From NCBI GenBank assembly GCA_030041255.1, contig JASHOF010000044.1, positions 1 to 64,000 of the forward strand: a stretch of DNA of 64,000 bases, in the 5' to 3' direction. Position 1 is the first letter of the stretch. The number at the start of each line of letters is the position of its first letter. The notes under the pieces are model-generated. The model saw only the letters and a program-made list of their open reading frames with translations. It ran no database searches and was not told where the DNA came from. Shown piece by piece: positions 27,791 to 39,449 of this stretch. The position numbers and the translations under genes were made by a program. This DNA comes from Acetobacteraceae bacterium (lineage in GTDB: Bacteria; Pseudomonadota; Alphaproteobacteria; Acetobacterales; Acetobacteraceae).

Positions 27791-28693
27791 CTACGGCTCT
27801 CGAGCGGCAGAAGGCTCCTCAATCGTGAAGCGGACGGTGCCGCGCAATGAATCGCCCGGATCGAGTATCACGAGCCCATGATCCGCCCGATCCGGGCGGT
27901 TGATCGCGTCGTTCATGTGACTGACCGGCTCGAATGCGAAATATTCGCGGCCCGGCGGCGTGTAGACGACCGCATGGCCGAAACAACGATCGGCATCGAT
28001 CCGGAGGCGGCGCCCGGCCGTTGGCCACGCGATCTCCGCGGTTCCGGACCAGCCGGCAAAGCAGTTGTCGAGCCCCGGCTCTGCGAGCAAGCGCGAAGAA
28101 GAAAAGTCCCATTCCCTGGGCACGGCGAGCGCTTCCGAGGGAAGATGGTCCGCGCCGTTCCGCCAGACCGCCTCGGCTCGGAAGCCGAGCGTCACCTTGT
28201 CGTGGCGAGGGAAATAGGGGTGCAGGCCGATGCCCGCCGGCGCCGCGCTCGCCCCGGTGTTGGTGAGAACGAGCGTTACCGCGAGCCCGTTCCCGGTGAG
28301 TGCGAAGTGCTGCTCGGCCCGGAACGGGAATGGCCACGATTCCGGCTCCGTGCCACCATGGTCCAGCGTCAACCGGGCTGACCCCTCGCCTGCCTCGGCG
28401 ACATCCCAGGCGCTTCGCCAGCCTTCGCCGTGGATCGCGTGCTGGCCGCCCGTGAGCGGGTCGCGCCAAAGGCTGTACGATCGGCCCGCGAAGCGGAACC
28501 GCCCACCGGCGATGCGATTGGAGAAGGGAACCAGCGGATAGCAGGAAAAGAGACGCACATCGCTGGCATCGGGTGCGGTCTCGCGCATCAGTAGAAACCC
28601 ATCCTGGCGGAAACCGGCGATGGCACCGCCAATGCCCGGGGCAAGCACGAGTTCGAGGCCAGCCCTGCGAAGCACGATCTCCGTCCGGTCCAT
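27791..28693 (-). CDS. Aldose 1-epimerase
   Basis: A 300-aa galactose-mutarotase-fold protein. The motifs CYPLVPFSNRIAGGRFRFAG, QHAIHGEGWRSAWDV (catalytic-face His), GIGLHPYFPR (second His) and EYFAFEPVSHMNDAINRP (C-terminal Glu/His region) are intact. ATG at 28693 has the strong ribosome site AAGGAG with 6-nt spacing. Interconverts anomers of free hexoses. There is no sugar operon around it; it stands alone between the FkbM gene and transporter debris. Confidence 0.9.
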   Translation of the reverse strand: MDRTEIVLRRAGLELVLAPGIGGAIAGFRQDGFLLMRETAPDASDVRLFSCYPLVPFSNRIAGGRFRFAGRSYSLWRDPLTGGQHAIHGEGWRSAWDVAEAGEGSARLTLDHGGTEPESWPFPFRAEQHFALTGNGLAVTLVLTNTGASAAPAGIGLHPYFPRHDKVTLGFRAEAVWRNGADHLPSEALAVPREWDFSSSRLLAEPGLDNCFAGWSGTAEIAWPTAGRRLRIDADRCFGHAVVYTPPGREYFAFEPVSHMNDAINRPDRADHGLVILDPGDSLRGTVRFTIEEPSAAREP

Positions 28694-28821
28694 TGCGATC
28701 TCCTTCCGCTTGCCGGGGCGGTTATCTGCCATGCTTATGCCGCACCGGCCGGCCGCTCTGAAGGACGGGCTTGCATTGCCGTGCCCGCCGGTCAATGAAT
28801 TCAGGCATGATTCCCATTCTG

Positions 28822-28886
28822 TGCCGAGTGTCCCGATTCCGAAGTGCGTCAGGATTGCCCCGGGGCTGGGATCGGGACACTCGGCA
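28822..28886. repeat. 16-bp perfect inverted repeat
   Basis: TGCCGAGTGTCCCGAT (28822-28837) and ATCGGGACACTCGGCA (28871-28886) enclose 33 nt. It sits between the aldose epimerase gene and the collapsed zinc transporter, followed by a run of nine C. It resembles a small IS-end or a strong hairpin; no regulator can be named. Confidence 0.75.
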
Positions 28887-28972
28887 TTTGTTTTCAGTGG
28901 CCTGCTGATCTCCCCCCCCCGCGCTTGCGGATGCCAGCAACTGGCTGTGCGGAGGGAACGAGGCGGCGAGCA

Positions 28973-29713
28973 TTGACCGCGATCATCCTTGTTCTTCTCG
29001 CTACCCATGCAGCTCCGGCCCGGACGGCGCCGATCCCGGCTGTCGCAGCGGAGAATTTCTATGGCGACATCGCAACGCAACTCGGCGGATCGCGGGTGGG
29101 GGTGACCAGCGTCCTCGCCGATCCTGACCTCGATCCCCACCTTTTCGAGATCAATCCCGCCGTCGGCCGCGCGGCATCGAAGGCGCGTATCGTCATCGAG
29201 AACGGCCTTGGCTACGCCCCCTGGATGGGGAAGCTGCTCACCGCAGCGCCGAGAGACGGCCGGCGGGCGATCACGATCGGCTCCCTGATCGGCGGCAAGG
29301 AAGGCGACAACCCGCATATCTGGTACGATCCCCGTACAATGCTCGCCCTTGCCACAGCACGCGAAGCCGCATTGGCCACGGATGATCCCGCTCATACCGC
29401 GGACTATTCCCGGCGGCTCTCGGCATTCCGGAGTTCCATCGCACCGATCGAGGCACGGATCGCAAGCTTGCGCGAGCGCCTTCAGGGCACCGACGCGACC
29501 GCAACCGAGCCGGTGTTCGGAGCCATGTTCGCAGCCCTCGGCATGCGGGTGAAGAACGCGGCAGCGCTGGAAAGAGTTGGCGCCGAGGATCTCGGGCGCC
29601 GCCCCGTTTCGGAACTCTCCGGCGGAGAGCGCCAGCGCCTGCTGCTCGCCCGGGCGCTGATCGGCCGGCCACGGCTCCTCCTGCTCGACGAACCGCTGAA
29701 CGGATTTTCGTGA
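28973..29713 (+). pseudogene. Chimera: zinc-binding protein (ZnuA-like) fused in frame to ATPase middle (ZnuC-like)
   Basis: The frame begins at TTG 28973 with a signal peptide ([22 protein letters not shown]) and continues as a metal-binding protein: [66 protein letters not shown]. At that point, about two thirds through the family domain, it jumps without a frame break into an ABC ATPase: [20 protein letters not shown] and [10 protein letters not shown], ending FS-stop at 29711. An internal deletion has fused the two genes. The ATPase half lacks Walker A, so neither function can remain. Confidence 0.85.
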
Positions 29714-29857
29714 TGTCGGACGGCCATGACCTGGAAGGCAGCGCGCATCGCCACGACGAAGCGCATCGGCATGCTTGAATACGCATTCATGCGCAACGCG
29801 TTTGCGGCTGCCGAGATCGTCGCGATCCTCGGCGGCTTCGCCGGATCACGGCGCTGA
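29710..29857 (+). pseudogene. ATPase His-rich tail and N-terminal stub of the zinc permease
   Basis: In a different frame from the chimera, 29710-29778 reads [22 protein letters not shown], stop: a His-rich tail as found on zinc-transporter ATPases. Overlapping it, ATG at 29771 opens MLEYAFMRNAFAAAEIVAIL, the start of a ZnuB-type permease, which stops after 28 codons at 29857. So the whole operon binding protein-ATPase-permease once stood here and has been reduced by at least three deletions. The remaining 78 nt to the next gene show nothing. Confidence 0.75.
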
Positions 29858-29935
29858 GCACGGTCGCGTACGCGGGCGCCGTCCTCTCACGGTGGCATCC
29901 CGGCGCGATCGAACAGCCCGCCCGATGATCCTTGT

Positions 29936-30568
29936 TCAGGCCGCGAGCGTCAGGCGCTTGACGAACGCGGAAAGACGATGCCGGCGAAGCTCGGAGCGGG
30001 CGGCCGAATCGGTGGTCATGTAATTGAGCTGCACCACGTAGCGCCGGCCGATGAAGGTGCGGTGCCCGTGCCAGGCGTTTCCCCCGTTGGGAAAGACCAA
30101 AAGCGTGCCGTCGATCGGCGGGACCTCGACCGCGAAATCCTCCAGATCGTCGCCCCGTCGCAACAGGCGAAGGCAACCCTCGTGTCGCGCCCAGGCGGCG
30201 GTTGCGGGGTTGAGATAAAGCAGTACGGTCACGCGCTTCGCCGCGGAGTCGCGATGGATGTGCCCGTCGCGCTCGGTCGAGCAGCCGCGCAGCGTCAGCA
30301 TGGTCGGTGCTTCGTCGAGGTCGAGCCCGAATTTCGTCGCGATCGCCTGGCGCAGCAGCGGCCCCTCCAGTTCCTCCATCAGCGCCGCCGCCGCGCTCCC
30401 GAAGCGGAGCGAACCAGTGGGAAAGGAGCCTCTCCGTTCGAGCGAAGGCAATTCCGAGACTACCGCCTCCAGCGTCGCGGGGGGAACGAAGCGCGAAACC
30501 ACGACGTGGGGAAAGGGATCAGTTGCAACCGGGGTTGCAGCGAGTCGGGAATAATCGAGCATCGTCAT
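29936..30568 (-). CDS. 2-oxoglutarate/Fe(II) dioxygenase-fold protein
   Basis: A 210-aa 2OG-Fe(II) oxygenase. The iron triad is visible: H-x-D in GHIHRDSAAKRVTVLLYLNP, and the distal His in GNAWHGHRTFIGRRYVVQLNY, whose Arg after GR would bind 2-oxoglutarate. It resembles prolyl-4-hydroxylase-like proteins of alphaproteobacteria; the substrate is unknown. ATG at 30568, with ATG 30562 as alternative. It converges on the collapsed zinc transporter. Confidence 0.85.
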   Translation of the reverse strand: MTMLDYSRLAATPVATDPFPHVVVSRFVPPATLEAVVSELPSLERRGSFPTGSLRFGSAAAALMEELEGPLLRQAIATKFGLDLDEAPTMLTLRGCSTERDGHIHRDSAAKRVTVLLYLNPATAAWARHEGCLRLLRRGDDLEDFAVEVPPIDGTLLVFPNGGNAWHGHRTFIGRRYVVQLNYMTTDSAARSELRRHRLSAFVKRLTLAA

Positions 30569-30644
30569 CTTCGGTCCTTCACGTCGCCTTGAGATCCGCT
30601 TTTGTCCATGCTCCGCACTTCCTCACCCCAGACCCTCACCCCCA

Positions 30645-30667
30645 CCCCTCTCCCAAAGGGAGAGGGG
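30645..30667. repeat. Palindrome of the CCCCTCTCC repeat family, copy 1
   Basis: CCCCTCTCCC-AAA-GGGAGAGGGG, preceded by ACCCTCACCCCCA. A longer relative with a nested hairpin is at 47648-47711. This sort of palindrome is dispersed in intergenic DNA of many proteobacteria. Confidence 0.75.
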
Positions 30668-30769
30668 AGAAATAGAGCCTCAAGAGCGTGAGGGGGCGGG
30701 ACACCGGCCGTCAGTACTACATCGCCGGGCGAAGCTGTCCAGATATTGCGGCGCTCCGGGCTTCCGGCT

Positions 30770-30833
30770 AGAGCGTGTTCAGGTTGACTGAACACGCTCT
30801 CCTTTGTCTGACCGAGCGGATTCACGCGCTCCC
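30770..30833. repeat. 13-bp hairpin plus dispersed 30-nt repeat, copy 1
   Basis: AGAGCGTGTTCAG (30770-30782), loop GTTGA, CTGAACACGCTCT (30788-30800), a perfect stem. Directly after it TTTGTCTGACCGAGCGG (from 30803) through GCGCTCC matches 59752-59781 at 26 of 30 positions. Both lie in the 330-nt gap before zapE, which has no other gene. Confidence 0.75.
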
Positions 30834-30897
30834 ATGGTCCCCTCGGGATCGCTTCGCGATTCCAGTCAAGCGCGATCCGCTCTAGGCGCAGCCCCGA

Positions 30898-32034
30898 ATG
30901 GACGCCCTTCCCGTCAACGGCGCGGCCGGCCCGCTGCCGCTTTATCGCGCCCGGCTTGCCGGCGGAGAAATTTTGCCGGACCCGGTGCAGGCGCTCGCCG
31001 TCGAACGGCTGCAGGATCTGTGGCGGCGGCTTGCGACGTACGAGCCACCAACCAGCGGCAACGGCCATCATTTCCTGGCCCGACTCTGGCCACGGCGCAG
31101 TGCCGAAGACATGGTCGCACCGAACGGGCTCTATCTCGTCGGCGAGGTCGGGCGTGGCAAGTCGATGCTGATGGACCTCTTCTTTTCCTCGGTGCCGCTG
31201 GCGCGCAAGCGCCGCGTCCATTTCGACCGCTTCATGCAGGATGTGCATGCCCGCTTGCATGCGGCAGCAGCACTGCATCAGGATCCGATACCACCACTCG
31301 CCGATGCGCTGCTCGCCGAGGCGGTGCTGCTCTGCTTCGACGAACTCGAGATCAACGACGTTGCCGATGCGCTTCTCCTCGGCCGGCTGTTCGAGGCGCT
31401 GTTCGCCCGTGGCGCGATCATGGTGGCAACCTCGAACACGTTCCCGGACGATCTCTTCAAGGATCGTCCGGGACGCGATGCGTTCCTGCCTTTCATTGCC
31501 GTTCTGAAGCGGCATCTCGATCTCCTGGTGATCGAAGGCGTGCGTGACTGGCGGCGCGAACGGCTGGCGCGCATGTCGATCTGGAATGTGCCTGCCGATC
31601 GGCGGGCACGCGGCGTGCTGGACGCCGCCTTCGCCGAACTCGCCGATGCGCAGCCGGCGAGGCGGATTCTCGAGGTGATGGGAAGGCGCCTCGTCGTCCG
31701 CCAGGCGGCGGGCGGTGTGGCGCGGTTTTCGTTCTCCGAACTGTGTGAACAGCCGCTCGGGCCCGGGGACTACCTGGCGCTCGCTGTGCATTTTCCCACG
31801 GTTCTGCTCGATGAGGTGCCGGGACTCGACGCGGAGCACTTCGACGCCGCGCGGCGTTTCATCACGCTGATCGACATTCTTTATGACCACCGTGTGAAGC
31901 TCGTGGCATCGGCAGCCGCACAACCGGATGCGCTTTACCCGGAGGGCGAGGGTGCGGCGTCGTTCCGGCGCACCGCCTCGCGGCTGATCGAGATGCAGAC
32001 GCCGGAATATCTTGCACTGCCGCACCTCACCTGA
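30898..32034 (+). CDS. zapE: ZapE/AFG1-family cell-division ATPase
   Basis: A 378-aa AAA-type ATPase. Walker A is in LYLVGEVGRGKSMLMDLFF (near residues 77-95), Walker B in EAVLLCFDELEINDVADALL, and sensor-like SNTFPDDLFKD follows. The N-terminal PDPVQALAVERLQDLWRRL is typical of ZapE, which binds FtsZ at the constriction in E. coli; the mitochondrial homologue is AFG1/LACE1. It lies immediately before the TCA operon, as in many alphaproteobacteria. Confidence 0.93.
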   Translation: MDALPVNGAAGPLPLYRARLAGGEILPDPVQALAVERLQDLWRRLATYEPPTSGNGHHFLARLWPRRSAEDMVAPNGLYLVGEVGRGKSMLMDLFFSSVPLARKRRVHFDRFMQDVHARLHAAAALHQDPIPPLADALLAEAVLLCFDELEINDVADALLLGRLFEALFARGAIMVATSNTFPDDLFKDRPGRDAFLPFIAVLKRHLDLLVIEGVRDWRRERLARMSIWNVPADRRARGVLDAAFAELADAQPARRILEVMGRRLVVRQAAGGVARFSFSELCEQPLGPGDYLALAVHFPTVLLDEVPGLDAEHFDAARRFITLIDILYDHRVKLVASAAAQPDALYPEGEGAASFRRTASRLIEMQTPEYLALPHLT

Positions 32035-32070
32035 GCGTGGCTGCTTGCCGGCGGGCGGGCGATCGGCTAG

Positions 32071-33099
<1,029 letters not shown>

Positions 33100-33105
33100 G
33101 CGGCG

Positions 33106-34302
33106 ATGAACATCCACGAGTACCAGGCGAAGGAGCTGTTCAAGAAATTCGGAGTGCCGGTACTCGACGGTGGAGTGGCCTGGACTCCCGAGGAAGCCGT
33201 CAAGAAGGCGGAGGCCCTGCCCGGCTCGGTTTATGTCGTCAAGGCGCAGCTTCACGCCGGCGGCCGAGGCGCCGGCCATTTTGCAGACGACCCCGAAGGC
33301 AAGGGCGGAGTGAGGATTGCGCACTCGCTGCACGAGGTGCACGCCGCGGCTGCCGCCATGCTCGAGCATACGCTCATCACCCGCCAGACCGGACCGACCG
33401 GGCGCAAGGTGCATCGAGTCTATGTCGAAGCGGGGGCCCGGATCGCCCGCGAGTTCTATCTCTCCCTCCTGGTGGACCGGGGCGTCGGGCGGATCGCACT
33501 CGTCGCTTCGAGCGAGGGCGGGGTCGAGATCGAGGAAGTCGCGTCGCGGCATCCGGAAAAGATCCTGCGCGTGACCGTCGATCCGGCGAGCGGCATTTCC
33601 GCTTTCCACGGCCGCCGCCTGGCCGCCGGGCTTGGGCTCAAAGGCAAGGAAGCAGGTGCTTTCGGCCGGCTCGTCGAAGGACTCTACCGCGCCTTCCTGG
33701 CGCTCGATTCCACGCTGATCGAAATCAATCCGCTGATCCTGACGGAAGACGGCGCGGTGCTTGCGCTCGATGCCAAGATGGGGTTCGACGACAATGCCCT
33801 CTATCGTCACCCGGAGGTGCAGAAACTGAGGGACGAGGCGGAGGAGGATCCGAAGGAGCTGGAGGCAGAGCGGCACAACCTGAACTACGTGGCGCTGGAC
33901 GGTACGATCGGATGCATGGTCAATGGCGCGGGCCTCGCCATGGCAACGATGGATATCATCAAGCTCTACGGTGGCAGCCCGGCGAACTTCCTCGATGTCG
34001 GCGGCGGAGCCACCAAGGAACGCGTGACCGCGGCGTTCAAGATCATCCTTTCCGACCCGCATGTCGAAGGAATCCTCGTCAACATCTTCGGCGGCATCAT
34101 GCGCTGCGACGTCATCGCCGAGGGCGTCGTCGCCGCGGCACGCGAGGTCTCGCTCAATGTGCCGCTGGTCGTGCGGCTGGAAGGCACGAACGTCGCGCTG
34201 GGGAAGGACATCCTGGCCCGCTCGGGCCTTCCGATCATCTCGGCCGAGAACCTTGCCGACGCAGCGGAGAAAGTGGTGACGGCGGTCAGGGAGGCGGCCT
34301 GA
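33106..34302 (+). CDS. sucC: Succinyl-CoA synthetase beta subunit
   Basis: A 398-aa ATP-grasp subunit that makes ATP or GTP from succinyl-CoA. N-terminal [20 protein letters not shown]; nucleotide-binding [32 protein letters not shown] and [16 protein letters not shown] for metal binding; C-terminal [14 protein letters not shown] and [17 protein letters not shown]. Paired with sucD, which follows after 1 nt. Confidence 0.97.
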   Translation: MNIHEYQAKELFKKFGVPVLDGGVAWTPEEAVKKAEALPGSVYVVKAQLHAGGRGAGHFADDPEGKGGVRIAHSLHEVHAAAAAMLEHTLITRQTGPTGRKVHRVYVEAGARIAREFYLSLLVDRGVGRIALVASSEGGVEIEEVASRHPEKILRVTVDPASGISAFHGRRLAAGLGLKGKEAGAFGRLVEGLYRAFLALDSTLIEINPLILTEDGAVLALDAKMGFDDNALYRHPEVQKLRDEAEEDPKELEAERHNLNYVALDGTIGCMVNGAGLAMATMDIIKLYGGSPANFLDVGGGATKERVTAAFKIILSDPHVEGILVNIFGGIMRCDVIAEGVVAAAREVSLNVPLVVRLEGTNVALGKDILARSGLPIISAENLADAAEKVVTAVREAA

Positions 34303-34303
34303 G

Positions 34304-35194
34304 ATGGCGATCCTCGTCGATGCCGCAACCCGGGTCATCACCCAGGGCTTCACCGGTGCCCAGGGTACTTTCCACTCTGAGCAGGCGATTGCCTACGGAA
34401 CGAAAGTCGTGGGAGGGGTCACGCCGGGCAAGGGAGGGATGAGACATCTCGACCTGCCGGTGTTCGACACCGTGGCCGAGGCGGTCGCGGCGACCGGCGC
34501 CACTGCGAGCGCGATCTACGTGCCTCCTCCCTTCGCGGGCGATGCCATCCTCGAAGCGATCGATGCCGGCGTTCCCCTCATCGTCTGCATCACCGAGGGG
34601 ATACCCGTGCTCGACATGGTGCGGGTCAAGCGGGCGCTCTCGGGCTCGGGTTCGCGGCTGATCGGTCCGAACTGTCCGGGCGTCATCACGCCGGATGCCT
34701 GCAAGATCGGCATCATGCCCGGACATATCCACCGCCGCGGCAAGGTTGGCATCATCTCGCGCTCCGGCACCCTCACCTACGAGGCAGTTGCCCAGACCAC
34801 TGCGGCGGGGCTCGGCCAGAGCAGTTGTGTCGGGATCGGCGGCGATCCGGTCAAGGGAACCGATTTTGTCGAAATCCTCGAACTCTTCCTTGCCGATCCG
34901 GAGACCGAGGCGATCGTGATGATCGGCGAGATTGGCGGCGAGAGCGAGATCGAGGCCGCCGAGTTCCTGGCCCACTCCAGGGTGAAGAAGCCGGTGGTCG
35001 GTTTCGTCGCCGGCGCCACCGCCCCGCCGGGGCGACGGATGGGTCATGCCGGGGCGGTCATCAGCGGCGGGCGGGACACTGCGGCGGCCAAGATGGCGGC
35101 GATGCGGGAGGCGGGAATCCACGTCGCCGAAAGTCCGGCCGCGCTCGGCAGCACGGCGGTCCGCGCACTCGGCGGAGCCCCGCCAGCCGCCTGA
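34304..35194 (+). CDS. sucD: Succinyl-CoA synthetase alpha subunit
   Basis: A 296-aa CoA-binding subunit. CoA site [40 protein letters not shown]; the phosphorylated catalytic His is in [19 protein letters not shown] near the C terminus. It forms the alpha-beta pair with sucC. Confidence 0.97.
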   Translation: MAILVDAATRVITQGFTGAQGTFHSEQAIAYGTKVVGGVTPGKGGMRHLDLPVFDTVAEAVAATGATASAIYVPPPFAGDAILEAIDAGVPLIVCITEGIPVLDMVRVKRALSGSGSRLIGPNCPGVITPDACKIGIMPGHIHRRGKVGIISRSGTLTYEAVAQTTAAGLGQSSCVGIGGDPVKGTDFVEILELFLADPETEAIVMIGEIGGESEIEAAEFLAHSRVKKPVVGFVAGATAPPGRRMGHAGAVISGGRDTAAAKMAAMREAGIHVAESPAALGSTAVRALGGAPPAA

Positions 35195-35295
35195 TGATCC
35201 GCGGCCTCGCTCCGGCTTCATTCCACCTGATTCGTACCATATCAATCCCTGTTCGTCTCAATGACCCCGGATGTGGGCAAGGTTAGGAATGAGAC

Positions 35296-38166
35296 ATGGC
35301 TGGCGTGGACATCCTGGCGGGCGTGTTCAACGGAGCAAACGCCGCCTTCCTGACCGACCTTTACGCCAGGTGGGTCACGGATCCGGGGACCGTCGATCCG
35401 AGCTTCGGTGAACTCTTCGCCGACCTGAACGACGAGGCGCTCGTCGTGCTGTCGGACGCCGAAGGCGCCTCCTGGGCGCCCCGCCACCACGCTTTCGGGC
35501 CGGCGGGGGGAGACGGAGAAGCCGGCGCCATTCGAGGTGCGGAAGAGCGGCCACCCGCAGGGCTCGGCGAGGCCGAGGTTCGCGCTGCCCAGCTCGATTC
35601 CATCCGCGCACTGATGCTCATCCGCGCCTATCGCGTGCGCGGCCACCTGGAGGCGAATCTCGACCCCCTCGGCCTCACGGTGCCGAAGCCGCACGCCGAG
35701 CTCGATCCGAAAAGCTACGGCTTTACCGATGCGGATTTCGACCGGCCGATCTTCATCGCCAACGTGCTCGGGCGCGAGAGCGCCACCTTGCGCGAAATCC
35801 TCGAGGTCCTGCGCGCTACCTATTGCGGCCCGATCGGGGTCGAGTTCATGCATATTCAGGATCCGGACCAGAAATCCTGGATCCAGCGCAAGATGGAGGG
35901 CGCGCCCTGGGCCGCCGCCTTCGATGCCGCCGCCAGGCGCACGATCCTGCGCCAACTGACAGAGGCCGAAGGATTCGAGTCGTTCTGCCAGAAGCGCTTC
36001 GTCGGCACCAAGCGTTTCGGGCTGGAAGGTGGCGAGGCATCGATCCCGGCCTTGCACACCGTGATCGAGACCGCGGTTGCTGCCGGGGTGGCCGAGATCG
36101 TCATCGGCATGCCGCATCGGGGCCGGCTGAACACGCTGGTCAACGTGGTGAAGAAGCCCCTGGTCGCAGTGTTCAGCGAGTTCGCCGGGGCAAGCTCGAA
36201 GCCCAACGATGTCCAGGGCTCGGGCGATGTGAAATATCACCTCGGCACCTCGACGGATCTCGAGATCGGAGGGAAGCCGTTGCATCTTTCCTTGCAGCCC
36301 AACCCGTCGCACCTCGAAGCCGTCGATTCCGTGGTGATGGGCAAGGTGCGCGCACGCCAGGATATGGCCGGGGACGCGCCCACCCGACGCAAGGTGCTCG
36401 GCATCCTGATGCACGGCGATGCCGCCTTCGCCGGGCAGGGCCTCGTCTACGAGACGCTCGCCATGAGCAAGCTGATCGGCTACCGCACCGGCGGCACCGT
36501 GCACCTGGTGGTGAACAACCAGATCGGATTCACCACCGTGCCGGCGCATGCCTTCTCGGGCCTCTATTGCACCGACGTTGCCAAGTGCGTGCAATCGCCG
36601 ATTCTCCATGTGAATGGCGACGACCCGGAAGCCGTGGTCTATTGCGCTCGCCTCGCCGCCGAATTCCGCCAGGAGTTCCACGTCGATGCCGTGGTGGATA
36701 TCGTCTGTTACCGCCGGCATGGCCATAACGAGGCCGACGAGCCGGCGTTCACGCAGCCCCTGATGTACAAGGCGATCGCCGGCCACAAAACCACCCGCGC
36801 GCTCTACGCCGAGAAGCTCGCGGCCGAAGGCAGCATTGCCGCGGCCGAAGCGGCCGCGATGTGGGACTCATACGCAACATCCCTCGAAGAAGCGTATGAG
36901 GCGGCGCAGTCCTACAAGCCGAACAAGGCCGACTGGCTGGAAGGCCATTGGAGCGGCTTCGCGCACGGCAGCAAGGAAGAGGAAGAAAGAACCGGTGCTG
37001 CAACGGCCGATCTCGACAAGGTGGGCACGGCTCTCGCCTCGGTGCCGCAGGGTTTCGATCTCAACCCGAAACTGCGCCGCCAGCTCGACGCGAAGCGACA
37101 CATGCTGGAGAGCGGTGAAGGCATCGACTGGGCGACCGGCGAGGCACTCGCCTTCGGAACCTTGCTTCTGGAAGGCCATCGCGTTCGCCTCTCCGGCGAG
37201 GACGTGGAACGGGGCACCTTCAGCCAGCGCCACGCCGTGCTGTTCGACCAGACGAACCAGCGCCCCTATGTGCCATTGAACGCGATCGCACCCGGCCAGG
37301 CACGCTTCGAGGTATACAACTCGCCGCTCTCGGAAGCGGGCGTGCTCGCCTTCGAATACGGCTACACGCTCGCCGATCCCCGTTCTCTCGTGATGTGGGA
37401 GGCGCAATTCGGCGACTTCGCCAACGGCGCCCAGGTCATCATCGACCAGTTTGTTTCGTCCGGGGAATCGAAATGGCTCCGGATGTCGGGCCTGACGCTC
37501 TTGTTGCCGCACGGCTACGAGGGGCAGGGGCCGGAGCACTCCTCCGCACGGCTCGAACGATATCTGCAGCTTTGCGCCGAACGCAACATGCAGGTGTGCA
37601 ACCCGACCACACCGGCCAATTACTTCCACGCACTGCGCCGGCAGGTCCGGCGCAATTTCCGCAAGCCGCTGGTGCTGATGACACCGAAATCGCTGCTCCG
37701 CCACAAGCTTGCCACCTCGCGGCTCGCCGAAATGGCGGAAGGATCGCGCTTCGTGCCGGTGATCGGCGAGAGCGATGGCGTGGCACCTGCGGAGGTGCGA
37801 CGTGTCGTGCTCTGCAGCGGCAAGGTCTACTATGACCTTTATTCCGAGCGATCGTCCCGGGAGATCAAGGACGTGGCCCTGCTCCGGCTCGAGCAGTTCT
37901 ATCCGTTCCCGGAGCGGCAGCTTGCCGAGGCGCTCAGGCCCTACGCGAACGCCGAGCTTGTCTGGTGCCAGGAAGAGCCGGAGAACATGGGCGGCTGGAA
38001 CTTCGTCGACCGCAGGCTCGAGCAGGTGCTCGCCGCGCTCGGCCGGGCCGGAGCGCGGCCACGCTATGCCGGGCGATCCGAAGCCGCGAGCCCGGCGACC
38101 GGCCTCGCCAGCGCCCACGCAACGGAGCAGAAAGCCCTGATCGATCGTGCGTTCGCACGCACGTGA
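35296..38166 (+). CDS. sucA: 2-oxoglutarate dehydrogenase E1
   Basis: A 956-aa thiamine-diphosphate decarboxylase of the 2-oxoglutarate dehydrogenase complex. N-terminal [20 protein letters not shown] (E2-binding tail), TPP-domain [15 protein letters not shown], metal-binding [18 protein letters not shown] and [25 protein letters not shown] in variant form [13 protein letters not shown], and transketolase-like [16 protein letters not shown] at 35296 after AGGAATGAGAC. The 101-nt gap from sucD has no terminator-like hairpin, so the TCA operon probably reads through. Confidence 0.97.
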   Translation: MAGVDILAGVFNGANAAFLTDLYARWVTDPGTVDPSFGELFADLNDEALVVLSDAEGASWAPRHHAFGPAGGDGEAGAIRGAEERPPAGLGEAEVRAAQLDSIRALMLIRAYRVRGHLEANLDPLGLTVPKPHAELDPKSYGFTDADFDRPIFIANVLGRESATLREILEVLRATYCGPIGVEFMHIQDPDQKSWIQRKMEGAPWAAAFDAAARRTILRQLTEAEGFESFCQKRFVGTKRFGLEGGEASIPALHTVIETAVAAGVAEIVIGMPHRGRLNTLVNVVKKPLVAVFSEFAGASSKPNDVQGSGDVKYHLGTSTDLEIGGKPLHLSLQPNPSHLEAVDSVVMGKVRARQDMAGDAPTRRKVLGILMHGDAAFAGQGLVYETLAMSKLIGYRTGGTVHLVVNNQIGFTTVPAHAFSGLYCTDVAKCVQSPILHVNGDDPEAVVYCARLAAEFRQEFHVDAVVDIVCYRRHGHNEADEPAFTQPLMYKAIAGHKTTRALYAEKLAAEGSIAAAEAAAMWDSYATSLEEAYEAAQSYKPNKADWLEGHWSGFAHGSKEEEERTGAATADLDKVGTALASVPQGFDLNPKLRRQLDAKRHMLESGEGIDWATGEALAFGTLLLEGHRVRLSGEDVERGTFSQRHAVLFDQTNQRPYVPLNAIAPGQARFEVYNSPLSEAGVLAFEYGYTLADPRSLVMWEAQFGDFANGAQVIIDQFVSSGESKWLRMSGLTLLLPHGYEGQGPEHSSARLERYLQLCAERNMQVCNPTTPANYFHALRRQVRRNFRKPLVLMTPKSLLRHKLATSRLAEMAEGSRFVPVIGESDGVAPAEVRRVVLCSGKVYYDLYSERSSREIKDVALLRLEQFYPFPERQLAEALRPYANAELVWCQEEPENMGGWNFVDRRLEQVLAALGRAGARPRYAGRSEAASPATGLASAHATEQKALIDRAFART

Positions 38167-38180
38167 GCGGAGTACAGGTC

Positions 38181-39419
38181 ATGGCAACCGAGATCAAGGT
38201 TCCCGCGCTCGGCGAAAGCGTGACCTCGGCCACCGTGGCGCGATGGCTGAAGCAGGCGGGCGAGGCGGTGGCGCAGGACGAGCCGCTGGTCGAACTCGAA
38301 ACCGACAAGGTGACGGTCGAGGTGCCGGCACCTGCCGCCGGCGTGCTGAGCGAGATCACCGCGCGCGAGGGCGCAGAGGTCGGAATCGGCGCTGTGCTCG
38401 GCCGTCTCGACGGAGCAGCTACGGCCGCCGTTTCTCCCCACCCGATCCCGGCCGGCAAGCAAGAGGCACCCCCAGCCGCGCCCGCGGCACCAGCGCCCGA
38501 GAAGTCGCCCGCAGCGCCTGCCGTTGCAGAAGCGGCACGGCCGCTGCCGGCCGCGGCTCGGCTTCTGGAAGAAAAAAACCTGCCGCCAACGGCTATCGGC
38601 CCGGGCTCAGGCAAGGACGGGCGGATCACGAAGGGCGACGTGCTGGCGTTCCTGAACCGCCCGCCGCCCGCGGAGCATCCCCCCGAAGCCCCCGCCAAAG
38701 CCCGGCGCCAGGCCGAAGAAGGCGAAGAGCGCGTGCGCATGACACGGCTGCGCCGCACCATCGCCGTGCGCCTCAAGGAAGCGCAGAACACGGCGGCCAT
38801 GCTCACCACGTTCAACGAGGTGGACATGAGCGCGGTGATGGCACTGCGCACAGAATACCGCGACGCGTTCGAGAAGAAGCACGCCGGTGTGCGGCTCGGA
38901 TTCATGAGCTTCTTCGTCCGCTCCGCGGTGGTGGCATTGCAGGAATTCCCGGCCGCCAATGCCGAGATCGATGGCGAAGACATCATCTACCGGCACTTCG
39001 TGCACATGGGAATCGCGGTCGGCGGGCCGAACGGTCTCGTCGTGCCGGTGATCCGCCATGTCGAGAAGATGGGCTTTGCCGAGATCGAGCGCGCGGTTGC
39101 CGATTTCGGCCAGCGTGCGAGAGCCGGCACATTGAAACTGGAGGAGCTGACGGGCGGCACCTTCAGCATCACCAACGGTGGCGTGTACGGCTCCCTGATG
39201 TCGACGCCGATTCTCAACCCGCCGCAATCGGCGATCCTCGGCATGCACAAGATCCAGGAGCGTCCGGTTGCCATCGCCGGCAAGGTAGAAATCCGGCCCA
39301 TGATGTACCTCGCCCTCAGCTACGATCATCGGATCGTCGATGGCCGGGAGGCGGTCTCGTTCCTCGTCCGGCTGAAGGAGGGAATCGAGGATCCGCGCCG
39401 CCTGCTGCTCGATGTTTAG
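38181..39419 (+). CDS. sucB: 2-oxoglutarate dehydrogenase E2, dihydrolipoyl succinyltransferase
   Basis: A 412-aa E2. One lipoyl domain ([20 protein letters not shown], lipoylated Lys in ETDKVTVEV), a Pro/Ala linker, a short subunit-binding domain ([20 protein letters not shown]), and a catalytic domain with [14 protein letters not shown] holding the His and Asp. ATG at 38181. Lipoylation depends on lipA at 4368. Confidence 0.97.
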   Translation: MATEIKVPALGESVTSATVARWLKQAGEAVAQDEPLVELETDKVTVEVPAPAAGVLSEITAREGAEVGIGAVLGRLDGAATAAVSPHPIPAGKQEAPPAAPAAPAPEKSPAAPAVAEAARPLPAAARLLEEKNLPPTAIGPGSGKDGRITKGDVLAFLNRPPPAEHPPEAPAKARRQAEEGEERVRMTRLRRTIAVRLKEAQNTAAMLTTFNEVDMSAVMALRTEYRDAFEKKHAGVRLGFMSFFVRSAVVALQEFPAANAEIDGEDIIYRHFVHMGIAVGGPNGLVVPVIRHVEKMGFAEIERAVADFGQRARAGTLKLEELTGGTFSITNGGVYGSLMSTPILNPPQSAILGMHKIQERPVAIAGKVEIRPMMYLALSYDHRIVDGREAVSFLVRLKEGIEDPRRLLLDV

Positions 39420-39449
39420 GAATCTGTCCGGTCGGGGAGGAGTAAGCTC

